Assembly: GCA_002502625.1 (NCBI GenBank)
Contig: DAPV01000046.1
Location: 1 to 55,129 of the forward strand
DNA from: Euryarchaeota archaeon UBA125
GTDB lineage: Archaea > Thermoplasmatota > Poseidoniia > Poseidoniales > Thalassarchaeaceae
DNA: 55,129 bases
Reading direction: 5' to 3'
Shown: positions 9,156-16,800 of the stretch, in pieces
Position numbering within the stretch: the first letter of the stretch is position 1
Layout: each line of letters starts with the position of its first letter
Program-made: the position numbers and the translations under genes
The notes under the pieces: model-generated
What the model was told of the DNA's origin: nothing
Databases searched by the model: none
What the model saw: the letters and a program-made list of their open reading frames with translations, nothing else

Positions 9156-9203
9156 CGAGGGAAAACACAGGATTTAGGTGATTCGGATAGAAAAGTCAAG
9201 TCT

Positions 9204-9674
9204 TCAAGAGAATGGATGCCTTACTAGATACCTTTCCATGCGTTCTGTAAGTCTTTCTGATGTATTAGAACGAGATGCAAGTAACCTAATTTGCTCAACC
9301 ATTAGAGCATGCTCATCAGATTGAAGACGAAGAACTCGCCTTAGAACATCTAACATTGCCATCTCATCATCTGTAATTACTTCATCATCCAATGCAGTAA
9401 TCAACACATTCTGGTACATTGCAAGATCTCCTAACTTTCGATTTGTATGCTCCTCAACATCTGTATCATTAAATGGAGACATCATATCCCCTCTAGCTAT
9501 AGCAAAACAATCTTGGACACTGCCGGAATCTAGGCCCATGACTGATTCAATAACTTTCAACATTGCAGACTCATCATCTGTAACAATATCATCTGCTAAA
9601 GCAACCTGGACTGTCCTCATCAAAATGTAAAGTCCTCTACTTCCGCCCTTACTATCCATGTATCGGGGTAACAT
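9204..9674 (-). CDS. TerB-like protein with internal duplication (156 aa)
   Basis: A small soluble, acidic, helical protein without a signal peptide. It contains two similar halves. Residues about 20-65 have VALADDIVTDDESAMLKVIE and residues about 90-135 have TALDDEVITDDEMAMLDVLR. Each half has the pattern of a TerB-like or EF-hand-like helix pair, with a small residue, DD-x-(V/I)-T-DDE and then an amphipathic helix. TerB-like domains often occur as metal- or membrane-associated adaptors, but the assignment here is by pattern only. The gene is transcribed toward the surface-protein gene at 5754-9155, 49 bases away, and may be in one unit with it. Its upstream flank is shared with the rhomboid-like gene on the other strand. 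Confidence 0.78.
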   Translation of the reverse strand: MLPRYMDSKGGSRGLYILMRTVQVALADDIVTDDESAMLKVIESVMGLDSGSVQDCFAIARGDMMSPFNDTDVEEHTNRKLGDLAMYQNVLITALDDEVITDDEMAMLDVLRRVLRLQSDEHALMVEQIRLLASRSNTSERLTERMERYLVRHPFS

Positions 9675-9775
9675 CTCAACTATATGGCCAAATCGCTTTG
9701 ATGAATGAAAAATTATTCAACTAATCAATAATTATCAAAGAGAGGGTTGAAATCAAGAACCATCAACAGAGAAAC

Positions 9776-10519
9776 GTGGCTCCCAAAATCTCTTCTGTGA
9801 AAGGAGGTGGTGAAACTTCAAAAAATCTTCTTGGATTTGTAGCTCCTTGGAGAGACGCTTCTGGAAATTTACTAAACCCTATGGAGATAATTCAAACTAG
9901 AAGATTTACTATTTTCTATCTCGCAATAGTTTGGTTTTATGTCCTACTAATCGATGAAGCCATAGAAGGCAGTGTATTTTACAATCTCAGATTAATAAGT
10001 GAAGATATTGCGAGGATGAATCCAAATGAATTAACATCTAATCCTCTAATTTTCCTTCTGTCATTATTAATTTCCCCCTTTGCACATTGGGATACAGTAC
10101 ACGCAATGTATGTTACTGCAGGAATAATGTTCTTTTTACAATCCTTTGAGGCACATAATAATTGGAAAAGTGCTGCAATAATTTTCATCGGAACAAGTGC
10201 ATTAACATCAATATTTATGGCGATTTTTTACAATGTTGGTTTCATCTTAAATCCCGATATTGAACTGTTTTCTTACGTCATGAGCAGATCATTCAGAGGT
10301 GGATCGATTGGAATGTTTGGGGCTTTGGGGGCACTTGCTTATCATGCTAAGAAACCGCAATTTCCTTTGATACTTGTTTTCTTATTTGAGGTTTGGAACT
10401 ACAATAGTTACGGTACTGATGCTGCCATTTCAATTGGTCATGCAAGTTCTACGTTAATTGGTCTACTCGTTTGGAGACTTTGGAACAAAAAGGGAGATAT
10501 ATATGACGAATCTGAATAA
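9776..10519 (+). CDS. Polytopic membrane protein, probable rhomboid-family intramembrane protease
   Basis: A 247-residue protein with about six hydrophobic segments and a GTG start. The rhomboid signature can be aligned: SPFAHWDTVHAMYV matches the conserved His-containing loop and helix 2, and GGSIGMFGALGA matches the GxSGxxFGxxGA motif with Ser177 as the candidate nucleophile. GHASSTLIGLLV matches the last helix with His222 as the catalytic base. The G after Ser in GxSG is replaced by Ile, so the match is imperfect. Active rhomboids cleave membrane proteins within the bilayer. Nearby anchored surface proteins could be substrates, but that is speculation. Confidence 0.65.
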   Translation: MAPKISSVKGGGETSKNLLGFVAPWRDASGNLLNPMEIIQTRRFTIFYLAIVWFYVLLIDEAIEGSVFYNLRLISEDIARMNPNELTSNPLIFLLSLLISPFAHWDTVHAMYVTAGIMFFLQSFEAHNNWKSAAIIFIGTSALTSIFMAIFYNVGFILNPDIELFSYVMSRSFRGGSIGMFGALGALAYHAKKPQFPLILVFLFEVWNYNSYGTDAAISIGHASSTLIGLLVWRLWNKKGDIYDESE

Positions 10520-10530
10520 AAAATCATTGT

Positions 10531-10559
10531 AATACAATTGTATTGCAAATGAAATACAA
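10531..10559. promoter_or_regulatory. Putative ribbon-helix-helix operator (palindrome plus third half-site)
   Basis: Bases 10531-10544 form a perfect 14-bp palindrome, AATACAATTGTATT, made of two inverted AATACAA half-sites. A third AATACAA occurs at 10553-10559, 22 bp after the first, so on the same helix face. The group lies immediately upstream of a TATA-like element and of the ribbon-helix-helix gene at 10603. Such regulators commonly bind paired short half-sites and repress their own genes. Binding is inferred. Confidence 0.55.
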
Positions 10560-10560
10560 C

Positions 10561-10566
10561 TATATA
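10561..10566 (+). promoter_or_regulatory. TATA-box-like element of the ribbon-helix-helix gene
   Basis: TATATA, 37 bases before the ATG at 10603. An archaeal TATA box lies about 25 bases upstream of transcription start, so transcripts would begin near 10590 and translation at 10603. This argues against the in-frame ATG at 10543, which lies upstream of the box. Confidence 0.5.
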
Positions 10567-10602
10567 CTGGGGCCACCCCCAATAGGACAGAGGTCGCGGA
10601 GA

Positions 10603-10977
10603 ATGTCCAATATCAGTCCAATGGTTCAGTGCAGAATTCCTGAAGACCATCTGATGGCCTTAGACCAAATGGTTGGACTAGATGGAATGAGAAACCGATC
10701 AGATGTCATTAGACTAGCTGTTCGCCAATTAATTGAAGCATCTCCATCAAGAGCAGTTGGAGGAACTATTTCCGTAGATCTAGGAATGGACCTCACAGAT
10801 AAAATCGACATGTTCTGCAGCATCCATGGAGATTCTCCAGACCAAGTTACTAGAGCCGCATTACGAACTCACATGAAAGCCGAAATGGTGGCTTCAGATG
10901 ATCTTCAAACCGTGCTTGAGACACGGCATCAACAACTGGCAAATCGCCTGAGACAAAGAGAGGATCACACACCTTAA
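10603..10977 (+). CDS. Ribbon-helix-helix (CopG/NikR-like) transcriptional regulator
   Basis: A 124-residue protein. The N-terminal 45 residues match a ribbon-helix-helix DNA-binding domain: a beta strand (MVQCRIPEDHLMALDQMV), then GMRNRSDVIRLAVRQLIE with the SD(V/I)IRxAVRxL helix. A second region repeats the theme (TISVDLGMDLTDKIDMF, then DSPDQVTRAALRTHM), so the protein may be an intramolecular double ribbon-helix-helix. The C-terminus is a charged helix. I chose the ATG at 10603 because an upstream in-frame ATG lies before the TATA-like element. The palindromic half-sites at 10531-10559 suggest autoregulation. Another small protein follows 16 bases after the stop, then the Fe-S helicase. 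Confidence 0.85.
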   Translation: MSNISPMVQCRIPEDHLMALDQMVGLDGMRNRSDVIRLAVRQLIEASPSRAVGGTISVDLGMDLTDKIDMFCSIHGDSPDQVTRAALRTHMKAEMVASDDLQTVLETRHQQLANRLRQREDHTP

Positions 10978-10993
10978 CGGGGGGCAAAAGGAC

Positions 10994-11290
10994 ATGGTAG
11001 GGGATGGGTACTCAACCAATGCAGGGGGGCGTCAAAACCCCCCTGCTACCAATGTCTTTCTACCTTTGAAGTTGAGAAGTGCTCTAAGAAATACGATGCT
11101 GGCAAAATGTACTAAATCTAACCCAGTTAGAGAATTACTTCAACAAAATCTAGACCAAATAAGAGATAGAGCAGTAGGCTCTTCTACCATTTTCACAACA
11201 CACACCCCCGCTTACGCGGGGACCCCCTTCAATCAACGAAATTTTGAGAAACTCAGAGAAAGAGCTCTCCAAGTTCAAAGAAATGTATGA
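10994..11290 (+). CDS. Small protein, possible second ribbon-helix-helix, containing in-frame hairpin sequences
   Basis: The 98-residue frame begins 16 bases after the ribbon-helix-helix stop. The middle segment (NVFLPLKLRSALRNTMLAKC, then SNPVRELLQQNLDQIRDRA) looks like a strand followed by two helices and could be a divergent ribbon-helix-helix. Two GC-rich hairpins lie inside the frame, at 11021-11046 and 11206-11221. The second encodes THTPAYAGTP, the peptide type read from palindromic repeats in several bacterial genomes. The final part (RNFEKLRERALQVQRNV) is again helical. Whether the frame is translated throughout is uncertain. The hairpins may be later insertions that kept the frame open, or the region may be non-coding after the regulator. 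Confidence 0.5.
   Translation: MVGDGYSTNAGGRQNPPATNVFLPLKLRSALRNTMLAKCTKSNPVRELLQQNLDQIRDRAVGSSTIFTTHTPAYAGTPFNQRNFEKLRERALQVQRNV
11021..11046. repeat. GC-rich hairpin 1
   Basis: A perfect 9-bp inverted repeat, GCAGGGGGG with CCCCCCTGC, around an 8-base loop (CGTCAAAA). It is exceptionally GC-rich for this AT-rich window and lies inside the small gene at 10994-11290. Confidence 0.8.
11206..11221. repeat. GC-rich hairpin 2 (REP-like palindrome)
   Basis: CCCCGC TTAC GCGGGG, a perfect 6-bp stem with a 4-base loop, flanked by further C-rich sequence (ACCCC). It resembles short extragenic palindromes of bacteria (core CCCGCNNNNGCGGG). It is read in frame within the small gene. Confidence 0.8.
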
Positions 11291-11303
11291 TCACCCACAC
11301 ACC

Positions 11304-11320
11304 GCCCCGATTTCCGGGGC
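11304..11320. repeat. GC-rich hairpin 3
   Basis: GCCCCG ATTTC CGGGGC, a perfect 6-bp stem with a 5-base loop, 13 bases after the stop of the small gene and 68 bases before the helicase ATG. No T-run follows, so it is not a textbook terminator. It shares a preceding CACAC/ACC context with hairpin 2. Confidence 0.75.
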
Positions 11321-11388
11321 AACCTAATTGACTCTGCTGTAGAGCTACTCACCTAATCTTCTTGAGGGGCCGAGTTCGAGTAAGAGAT

Positions 11389-13398
11389 ATGGCCGCAGAA
11401 GATTTTGAGTTCGTAGCTCACGATAATCTTCGCGAAGGTCAAGCAAAAATGATAGAAGATGGGAACAAAGTACTCAAAAATAGTGGATTTCTATTTGCAG
11501 CGGCTCCAACTGGAATTGGAAAAACAGCCGCTGCCCTCTCATCATCCCTAACAGCGGCAAAAAATCATCCTGATGGGCAAAAAAAAGTATTATTTCTCAC
11601 TGGAAGACAAAGTCAACATAGAATTGTTGTAGATTCAGTAAAAAAAATTAATAAAAAAATGAGTTCTAATGATTCAATCAAATTAGTAGATATGATTGGA
11701 AGAGAGTCAATGTGTGTTGAAGTAGACAGAATTTCTGGAAAGTGTAATTGCGAAGCAGATATTCCAGAAGATATGAAAACATTGGGCAGGAACAATCTTC
11801 GTAATTTTATCTTAAATGAGCCGAAACATGTTGATGAAGTCATTGAATTGAGTAGGAAAAGAGGCATTTGTGCTTGGTCTACTGCTCGATCTTCTGTGAA
11901 AGATTCAGATGTAATAGTTTGTGATTATAATCATGTATTTGTAGAGGGTATAAGAAAAGCATCTCTACCTTCTATGGGTCTTGAGATTGAAGACACAATT
12001 ATTGTGGTTGATGAAGCACATAATTTACCAAATCGAATTCGGATGGGATTAGAAAGAAGATTAACAAATCAAGTAATAAGAGATGCTTTCAATGAAATGG
12101 AGGAACATAAAGGGTTTTTAGACAATAATGTAGCAAAGATGATGGGAAAAAATCAAAACGATGAAATCCAGTATAATGATTTGGAAAATGCAAGAAAATC
12201 TGAGGCAGCATTATCCAGAATAAGGACCAATATAGGAACATACATTGTAGAACTAAAAAAAATGCTAGGAACACAAGAAGAAATGATGACATCCCCCACA
12301 GAATTATTAGATATTTTTGAAAACTCGTTATTAGAAACAATAGATGAACCGATTTCTCTTACTAAATTTATCAGAACATTAGAACAAGTCCAGGTAGATT
12401 TTGATGACGAATTAGATGACGAGCAGGACCTTGCATGCTATAGATTAGCAGAGATTCTATCCATATTGAATGAACGACGTGGGGAGAAGGCTCTAGCCAC
12501 AGTTTTCGACCTTCTTGGGATTAAAGAAGAGGGTAGAATTACAACGTATTTACTAGACCCAGGAGTAGTTTCCCAATCTATCTTTTCTCGATGCTCAGGG
12601 GCTATACTAATGTCTGGAACATTATTTCCTCCGTCCATGTATGGGGAGATCTTGAGAGTTCCGAACAATAGAGACGTGATCTACGAAGAATATTCTAGCC
12701 CATTTGAAAATGATCGAAGGCCAGTTTTGATCGCAACGGATGTAACAACAAAATATTCGAACAGAAGTGTAGAAAATACTAGACTAATTCGAGAACACAT
12801 ACACAGTATACTTAGACAAACACCTGGACATGTTGCAGTTTTCTTACCATCTTACGACTTACTTGACGACATCATCAATGAAGGTTCTTGGCCAGGGAGA
12901 AGAGTCATTGTCGAAGAAAGAAATTGGACTAAATTTCAAGTTGAAAATGCATTAATGCAACTCAAGAAATCAAGAGATTCCGGTCAAAGATGTATTCTTG
13001 CTGGAGTGTATAATGCTCGTTTATCTGAAGGTATTGACTATGATGAAAATATCTTAGATGCAGTAATCTGTATTGGAATACCAATGGCTAGACCAACAGC
13101 CTCGAATCAAGCTCTGAAGGATTACGTTTCTGAAAGATTCGGAGAAAGAAATGCATGGAAATATTCTGCTGCCCAACCTGCTATTAATTCAATTCTGCAA
13201 GCAATGGGGAGACCAATAAGAAAAGCAGATGATAGAGCAATAGTAGTCATACTTGATAGAAGAGTAGGAGATAGAGGATACAGAAGTTGCCTGCCTAGAA
13301 ATCTAAAAATGTTTGAAACCGTTGACTCAGGCTCTACTGAACGCCTTGTGAGGAGGTTCTTTTCTCGTCATCCTGACCCTGCAAGACATAGTGAATGA
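11389..13398 (+). CDS. XPD/DinG-family Fe-S superfamily 2 DNA helicase
   Basis: An ATP-dependent 5'-3' DNA helicase of 669 residues. Walker A is AAAPTGIGKT (Lys45). Four cysteines between Walker A and the DEAH box (Cys109, Cys119, Cys121, Cys161) match the position of the 4Fe-4S cluster of XPD, Rad3 and DinG. The DEAH box is VVDEAHNLPNRI. Later motifs include MSGTLFPP (motif III-like), AVFLPSYDLL, and QAMGRPIRKADDRAIVVILDRR (motif VI, with the arginines that contact ATP). It probably acts in DNA repair or in resolving structures at replication. A TTG-initiated extension from 11362 is possible, but the ATG at 11389 is preferred. The gene follows the small regulator genes and may be expressed with them. 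Confidence 0.94.
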   Translation: MAAEDFEFVAHDNLREGQAKMIEDGNKVLKNSGFLFAAAPTGIGKTAAALSSSLTAAKNHPDGQKKVLFLTGRQSQHRIVVDSVKKINKKMSSNDSIKLVDMIGRESMCVEVDRISGKCNCEADIPEDMKTLGRNNLRNFILNEPKHVDEVIELSRKRGICAWSTARSSVKDSDVIVCDYNHVFVEGIRKASLPSMGLEIEDTIIVVDEAHNLPNRIRMGLERRLTNQVIRDAFNEMEEHKGFLDNNVAKMMGKNQNDEIQYNDLENARKSEAALSRIRTNIGTYIVELKKMLGTQEEMMTSPTELLDIFENSLLETIDEPISLTKFIRTLEQVQVDFDDELDDEQDLACYRLAEILSILNERRGEKALATVFDLLGIKEEGRITTYLLDPGVVSQSIFSRCSGAILMSGTLFPPSMYGEILRVPNNRDVIYEEYSSPFENDRRPVLIATDVTTKYSNRSVENTRLIREHIHSILRQTPGHVAVFLPSYDLLDDIINEGSWPGRRVIVEERNWTKFQVENALMQLKKSRDSGQRCILAGVYNARLSEGIDYDENILDAVICIGIPMARPTASNQALKDYVSERFGERNAWKYSAAQPAINSILQAMGRPIRKADDRAIVVILDRRVGDRGYRSCLPRNLKMFETVDSGSTERLVRRFFSRHPDPARHSE

Positions 13399-13410
13399 CT
13401 GCGAGGGTTG

Positions 13411-13890
13411 ATGACTGTGCAGTACTTGGACAGGCCAATGTCCGACATACACTGGCACTCAATTGAGATAGACAGCAATAATGAAAATGAGGAAATAGGG
13501 CATAGTCTAGATGCTACTGCTTCGGAACTACATTCTCATTTTATTTCTACAACAAGTTCAGATTCTCCTGCAATGAATTCTCATAAGCAATTCTTACAGA
13601 CAGCAAGTGAAGTAGTAGAACGTACTAGACAAGCAGATGCCCAACTATTTGCTCAGAATCTACTAGGTGCTTCTTTAGATGCTGTCGCCTTAATTGATGG
13701 AGTTTCAATCATGACCTTAGGCATACCTTCTGAATGCATAGAGGTCAAGATAGGTACTCATTCAGGAACCTCATATTTACGAATAGATCGAGAAGGTTTG
13801 GAACCAGTGGTAACTGCTTTGCCAAGTGGGAGAGATATTCTGAGTGCATCTCACTCCAAAGGCAGATTAGAAATTCGCTTATCTGAATAA
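13411..13890 (+). CDS. Unknown protein (159 aa) downstream of the helicase
   Basis: I do not recognise this family. It starts 12 bases after the helicase stop on the same strand, so it is probably co-transcribed. The N-terminal 60 residues are Ser/Asp/Glu/His-rich and likely disordered. The middle (QTASEVVERTRQADAQLFAQNLLG) is helical. The C-terminal 80 residues look like a compact beta-rich domain (LDAVALIDGVSIMTL, ECIEVKIGTHSGTSYLRID, RLEIRLSE). There are no cysteines beyond one, and no signal peptide or membrane segments. A TTG codon directly before the ATG could also start. The stop abuts the end of the giant gene on the other strand (convergent, 0 bases apart). Confidence 0.75.
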   Translation: MTVQYLDRPMSDIHWHSIEIDSNNENEEIGHSLDATASELHSHFISTTSSDSPAMNSHKQFLQTASEVVERTRQADAQLFAQNLLGASLDAVALIDGVSIMTLGIPSECIEVKIGTHSGTSYLRIDREGLEPVVTALPSGRDILSASHSKGRLEIRLSE

Positions 13891-16800
13891 TCATCTAGCA
13901 GGGATTTCAGCCATATTCTGAATTTCAGAAACCACATTTGATAGTGCTTCCTGTGCAGCAGCCTTGTGAGAGTCGCCCATCTCATGAGATGAGTAACGAG
14001 CCTCTTCAAAGACTTGATCAAGTGCTTCCAAAGCAGATTCACGAATAGGTAATGCCTGCCTAATTGCCATCTCAAATTCACGTACAGTTTCAAAATCTCT
14101 CCTCAAGAATCCGTTTTGCATCAATACAAGACATAGATCTTCGTAACAATTGAAAATTGCTTCCCTAATCTCATCTCCTGCTGCTAGTAATTCCGCAGTA
14201 TATGTGAAGATGTCTTGAATTTCTTCAATTGTACTTTGCTTCCTCCTCATTTGAATTACCGCACCTGCCGCAGCAAGTAAAATAATGGCGAAAATTGCAA
14301 TAGAACTTGGACTTAACATTGAATTAGATTCGTCGACTTGAACGTATGTCAAGTCCACAACTAGGTTCAATAAATCGCCACGATCATCGGGGGCAATCAA
14401 TGGAGATGTTGTGTTTAGACGAATCTCGAATGAGCCCCAATGAGCAGTATCTGAAAACGTAGGTTGAGGTTCTAGACTGAAGAAGGTATACTCAAATATT
14501 CCATTTTCATCAGACAATTTACCAAACTGGAAGATCTCAGAAGTTTGATTAAACAATAAAGCAGTCATCGAAACATTGGCAATTCTCTCACCAGTATCAG
14601 TAGCTGTGACTGTAATTGTTCCAATGATTTCACGTGAATTAAGTCCTACTTCAACAGATGAAGCAGTAAATGATGCAGGGACCATCAAGAAAGCATCGAT
14701 TCCTACCTTCTCTGCTTCATTAAAGAATCTAGAACTATCTTGAGCCATTCTTACAGTAAATTCGAGATCACCTTGCATAGGAGATCTTCCAATTAATAAA
14801 ATTTTGAATTGTCCAGTAGCATTATCCCATGTGATAATGGCATCAGATTCAACAGCTCCAGCCCAAATCAAGGAAATATCTGAATCAGTGACAGTATTTC
14901 CTGTCCCGCCTATCTCTACAATTCGACCCGTAATCTCAATTGGATGAGATTGGTTTGAACGGATATTGTTATCAGATACATCAAGAATCTCAATAGTTAC
15001 ATCAGACCAAGTATATGCTGTAGCATTTGACTCTGCCCCGATAAATTGATCATTCCCATCATAAGAAACTCGTATTGTATGTAAACCGCGTTCATATGAG
15101 ACTAATACTGGGATTTGAGTCGAAAATGCTCCACTAGAATCTGTAGTAATAGTAGTTAGAATGATACCGTCTACTTCGATTGTAATGATTGCACCTTCGA
15201 TTGGAATCCTAGGACTAGTATCTCCATCTACCAAAATACCTGATAGATTCCAAGTCTCTCCTCTTGTAGCTACTCCACCTTCATCAACTACAAGGTTAGT
15301 AATCTCAGCATTATGTTTAATGACAATACTAGTGTTTGACTCCCCCCCTAAGTAAAACCCTTGAGGCTCCGAATAAGCTACAATTTCGTGAACTCCAATA
15401 GAGAAAGCAGGGCCTACTATCCAATCTAATGACCAAGAACCATCAACTTCAGTGGTAGCAGAACCAATTATGCTGTTATCCACTCGTATAGTAACAATAT
15501 GACCAGGTACCCAATTTTCAGGGATATTATCTCTTATTGTTCCAGTGATTGTTACGGTATCGCCTACTGCTGCAGTATCAATCGTATCTACAGTTACTAC
15601 TATTGGAGCATATACATCAAAAGTAGTTGTTGCATTTGATGGAAGATAGAGCGGAGCTCCTGCAAATCGAACCTCAACATTTTGAGTACCCAAAGGCATG
15701 TCACTAGGCACTGGATACAATATCGAAACAACTCCTTCATCATCAGAAGTCACGTTTGTCAAGAACTGACCATTCATCCAAACACTAAGTGTCATATCAG
15801 GAATTGGTCGCTCGACAATATCAACAAGAACGCCTGTGAGATCAAGAAGTTCTTCACGAGTTACATCGGTATTTCCACCAAATAAACGTATTTCTGTAGG
15901 TACTGATACTCCGAATCCTAAGGTATCAGTTGATTCGAGATAATACTCTGGATTTAGAGAATCACCTTGACCCATAGGATCTACCCAAAGGAAACCTCCG
16001 AGGAAGAACGCTGTAGCATTATGAGGTCCAGGAGTTGTTTCTAATGGTAATGTGTAAGAAATCGACCACGACCCACTAATCGGGTCTGACTGAACTATTG
16101 TACCAGAACCAGTGTCTTCTCCATCAATGGCGAGATGGATTAGACCACCCACTGCTTCTCCTGTTTCGTTCAATAATGAGGAACCATGTTCATCAAGTAA
16201 TGTACCGTTTACAATGATTGTTTGACCTGCGATTAAATCACCCTCAATAGAATCAATTGTAAGAATGGTAGGGGCTAGTATTACCACACGAGTGAATGTA
16301 GAATCACCTAGAACGCCGGTTGTACCTGGAATCCCATCATGTGTTGCGTTGATGGTCAAAGGACCAGCGACCCAAGTACTTGGAACACTAAAGTTACCAA
16401 TTCCTATTCCATTTTCGTCAGTAAATATTTCAAAAGATATCAACCCATTTATTGAGATATTAATTGATGCATTTTCTACAGGAGCTCCTGCATTATCTAA
16501 TAGAGATAGAGCAACAGTAATATTATCTCCTCTAATCGTTCTACGATCTGGATCTAAATCAAGAGGATCACTGAAATCAAGCACAGTATAACCACGGCTA
16601 TCGAAGACAGTTCCATTCGTGGAGCCAAGGAAGTAGTTCACCCCAGGAGTATATGTTGCATTAACAGTATGATTCCCTCTAGGGAAATCTTGATCAAGAG
16701 TGATACTAGCAGTCCAATTTCCATCATAAACCGTTCCGTTCACTACAGTAAAGGAGTCAGTAAACCCATCAATAGTAAACCCGAGAACGGGAAGAAGATT

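Noticed and set aside
11304..11320. Intrinsic transcription terminator before the helicase
   Set aside because: No T-run follows the stem, and archaeal termination usually depends on T-runs rather than GC hairpins, so it is reported only as a repeat.
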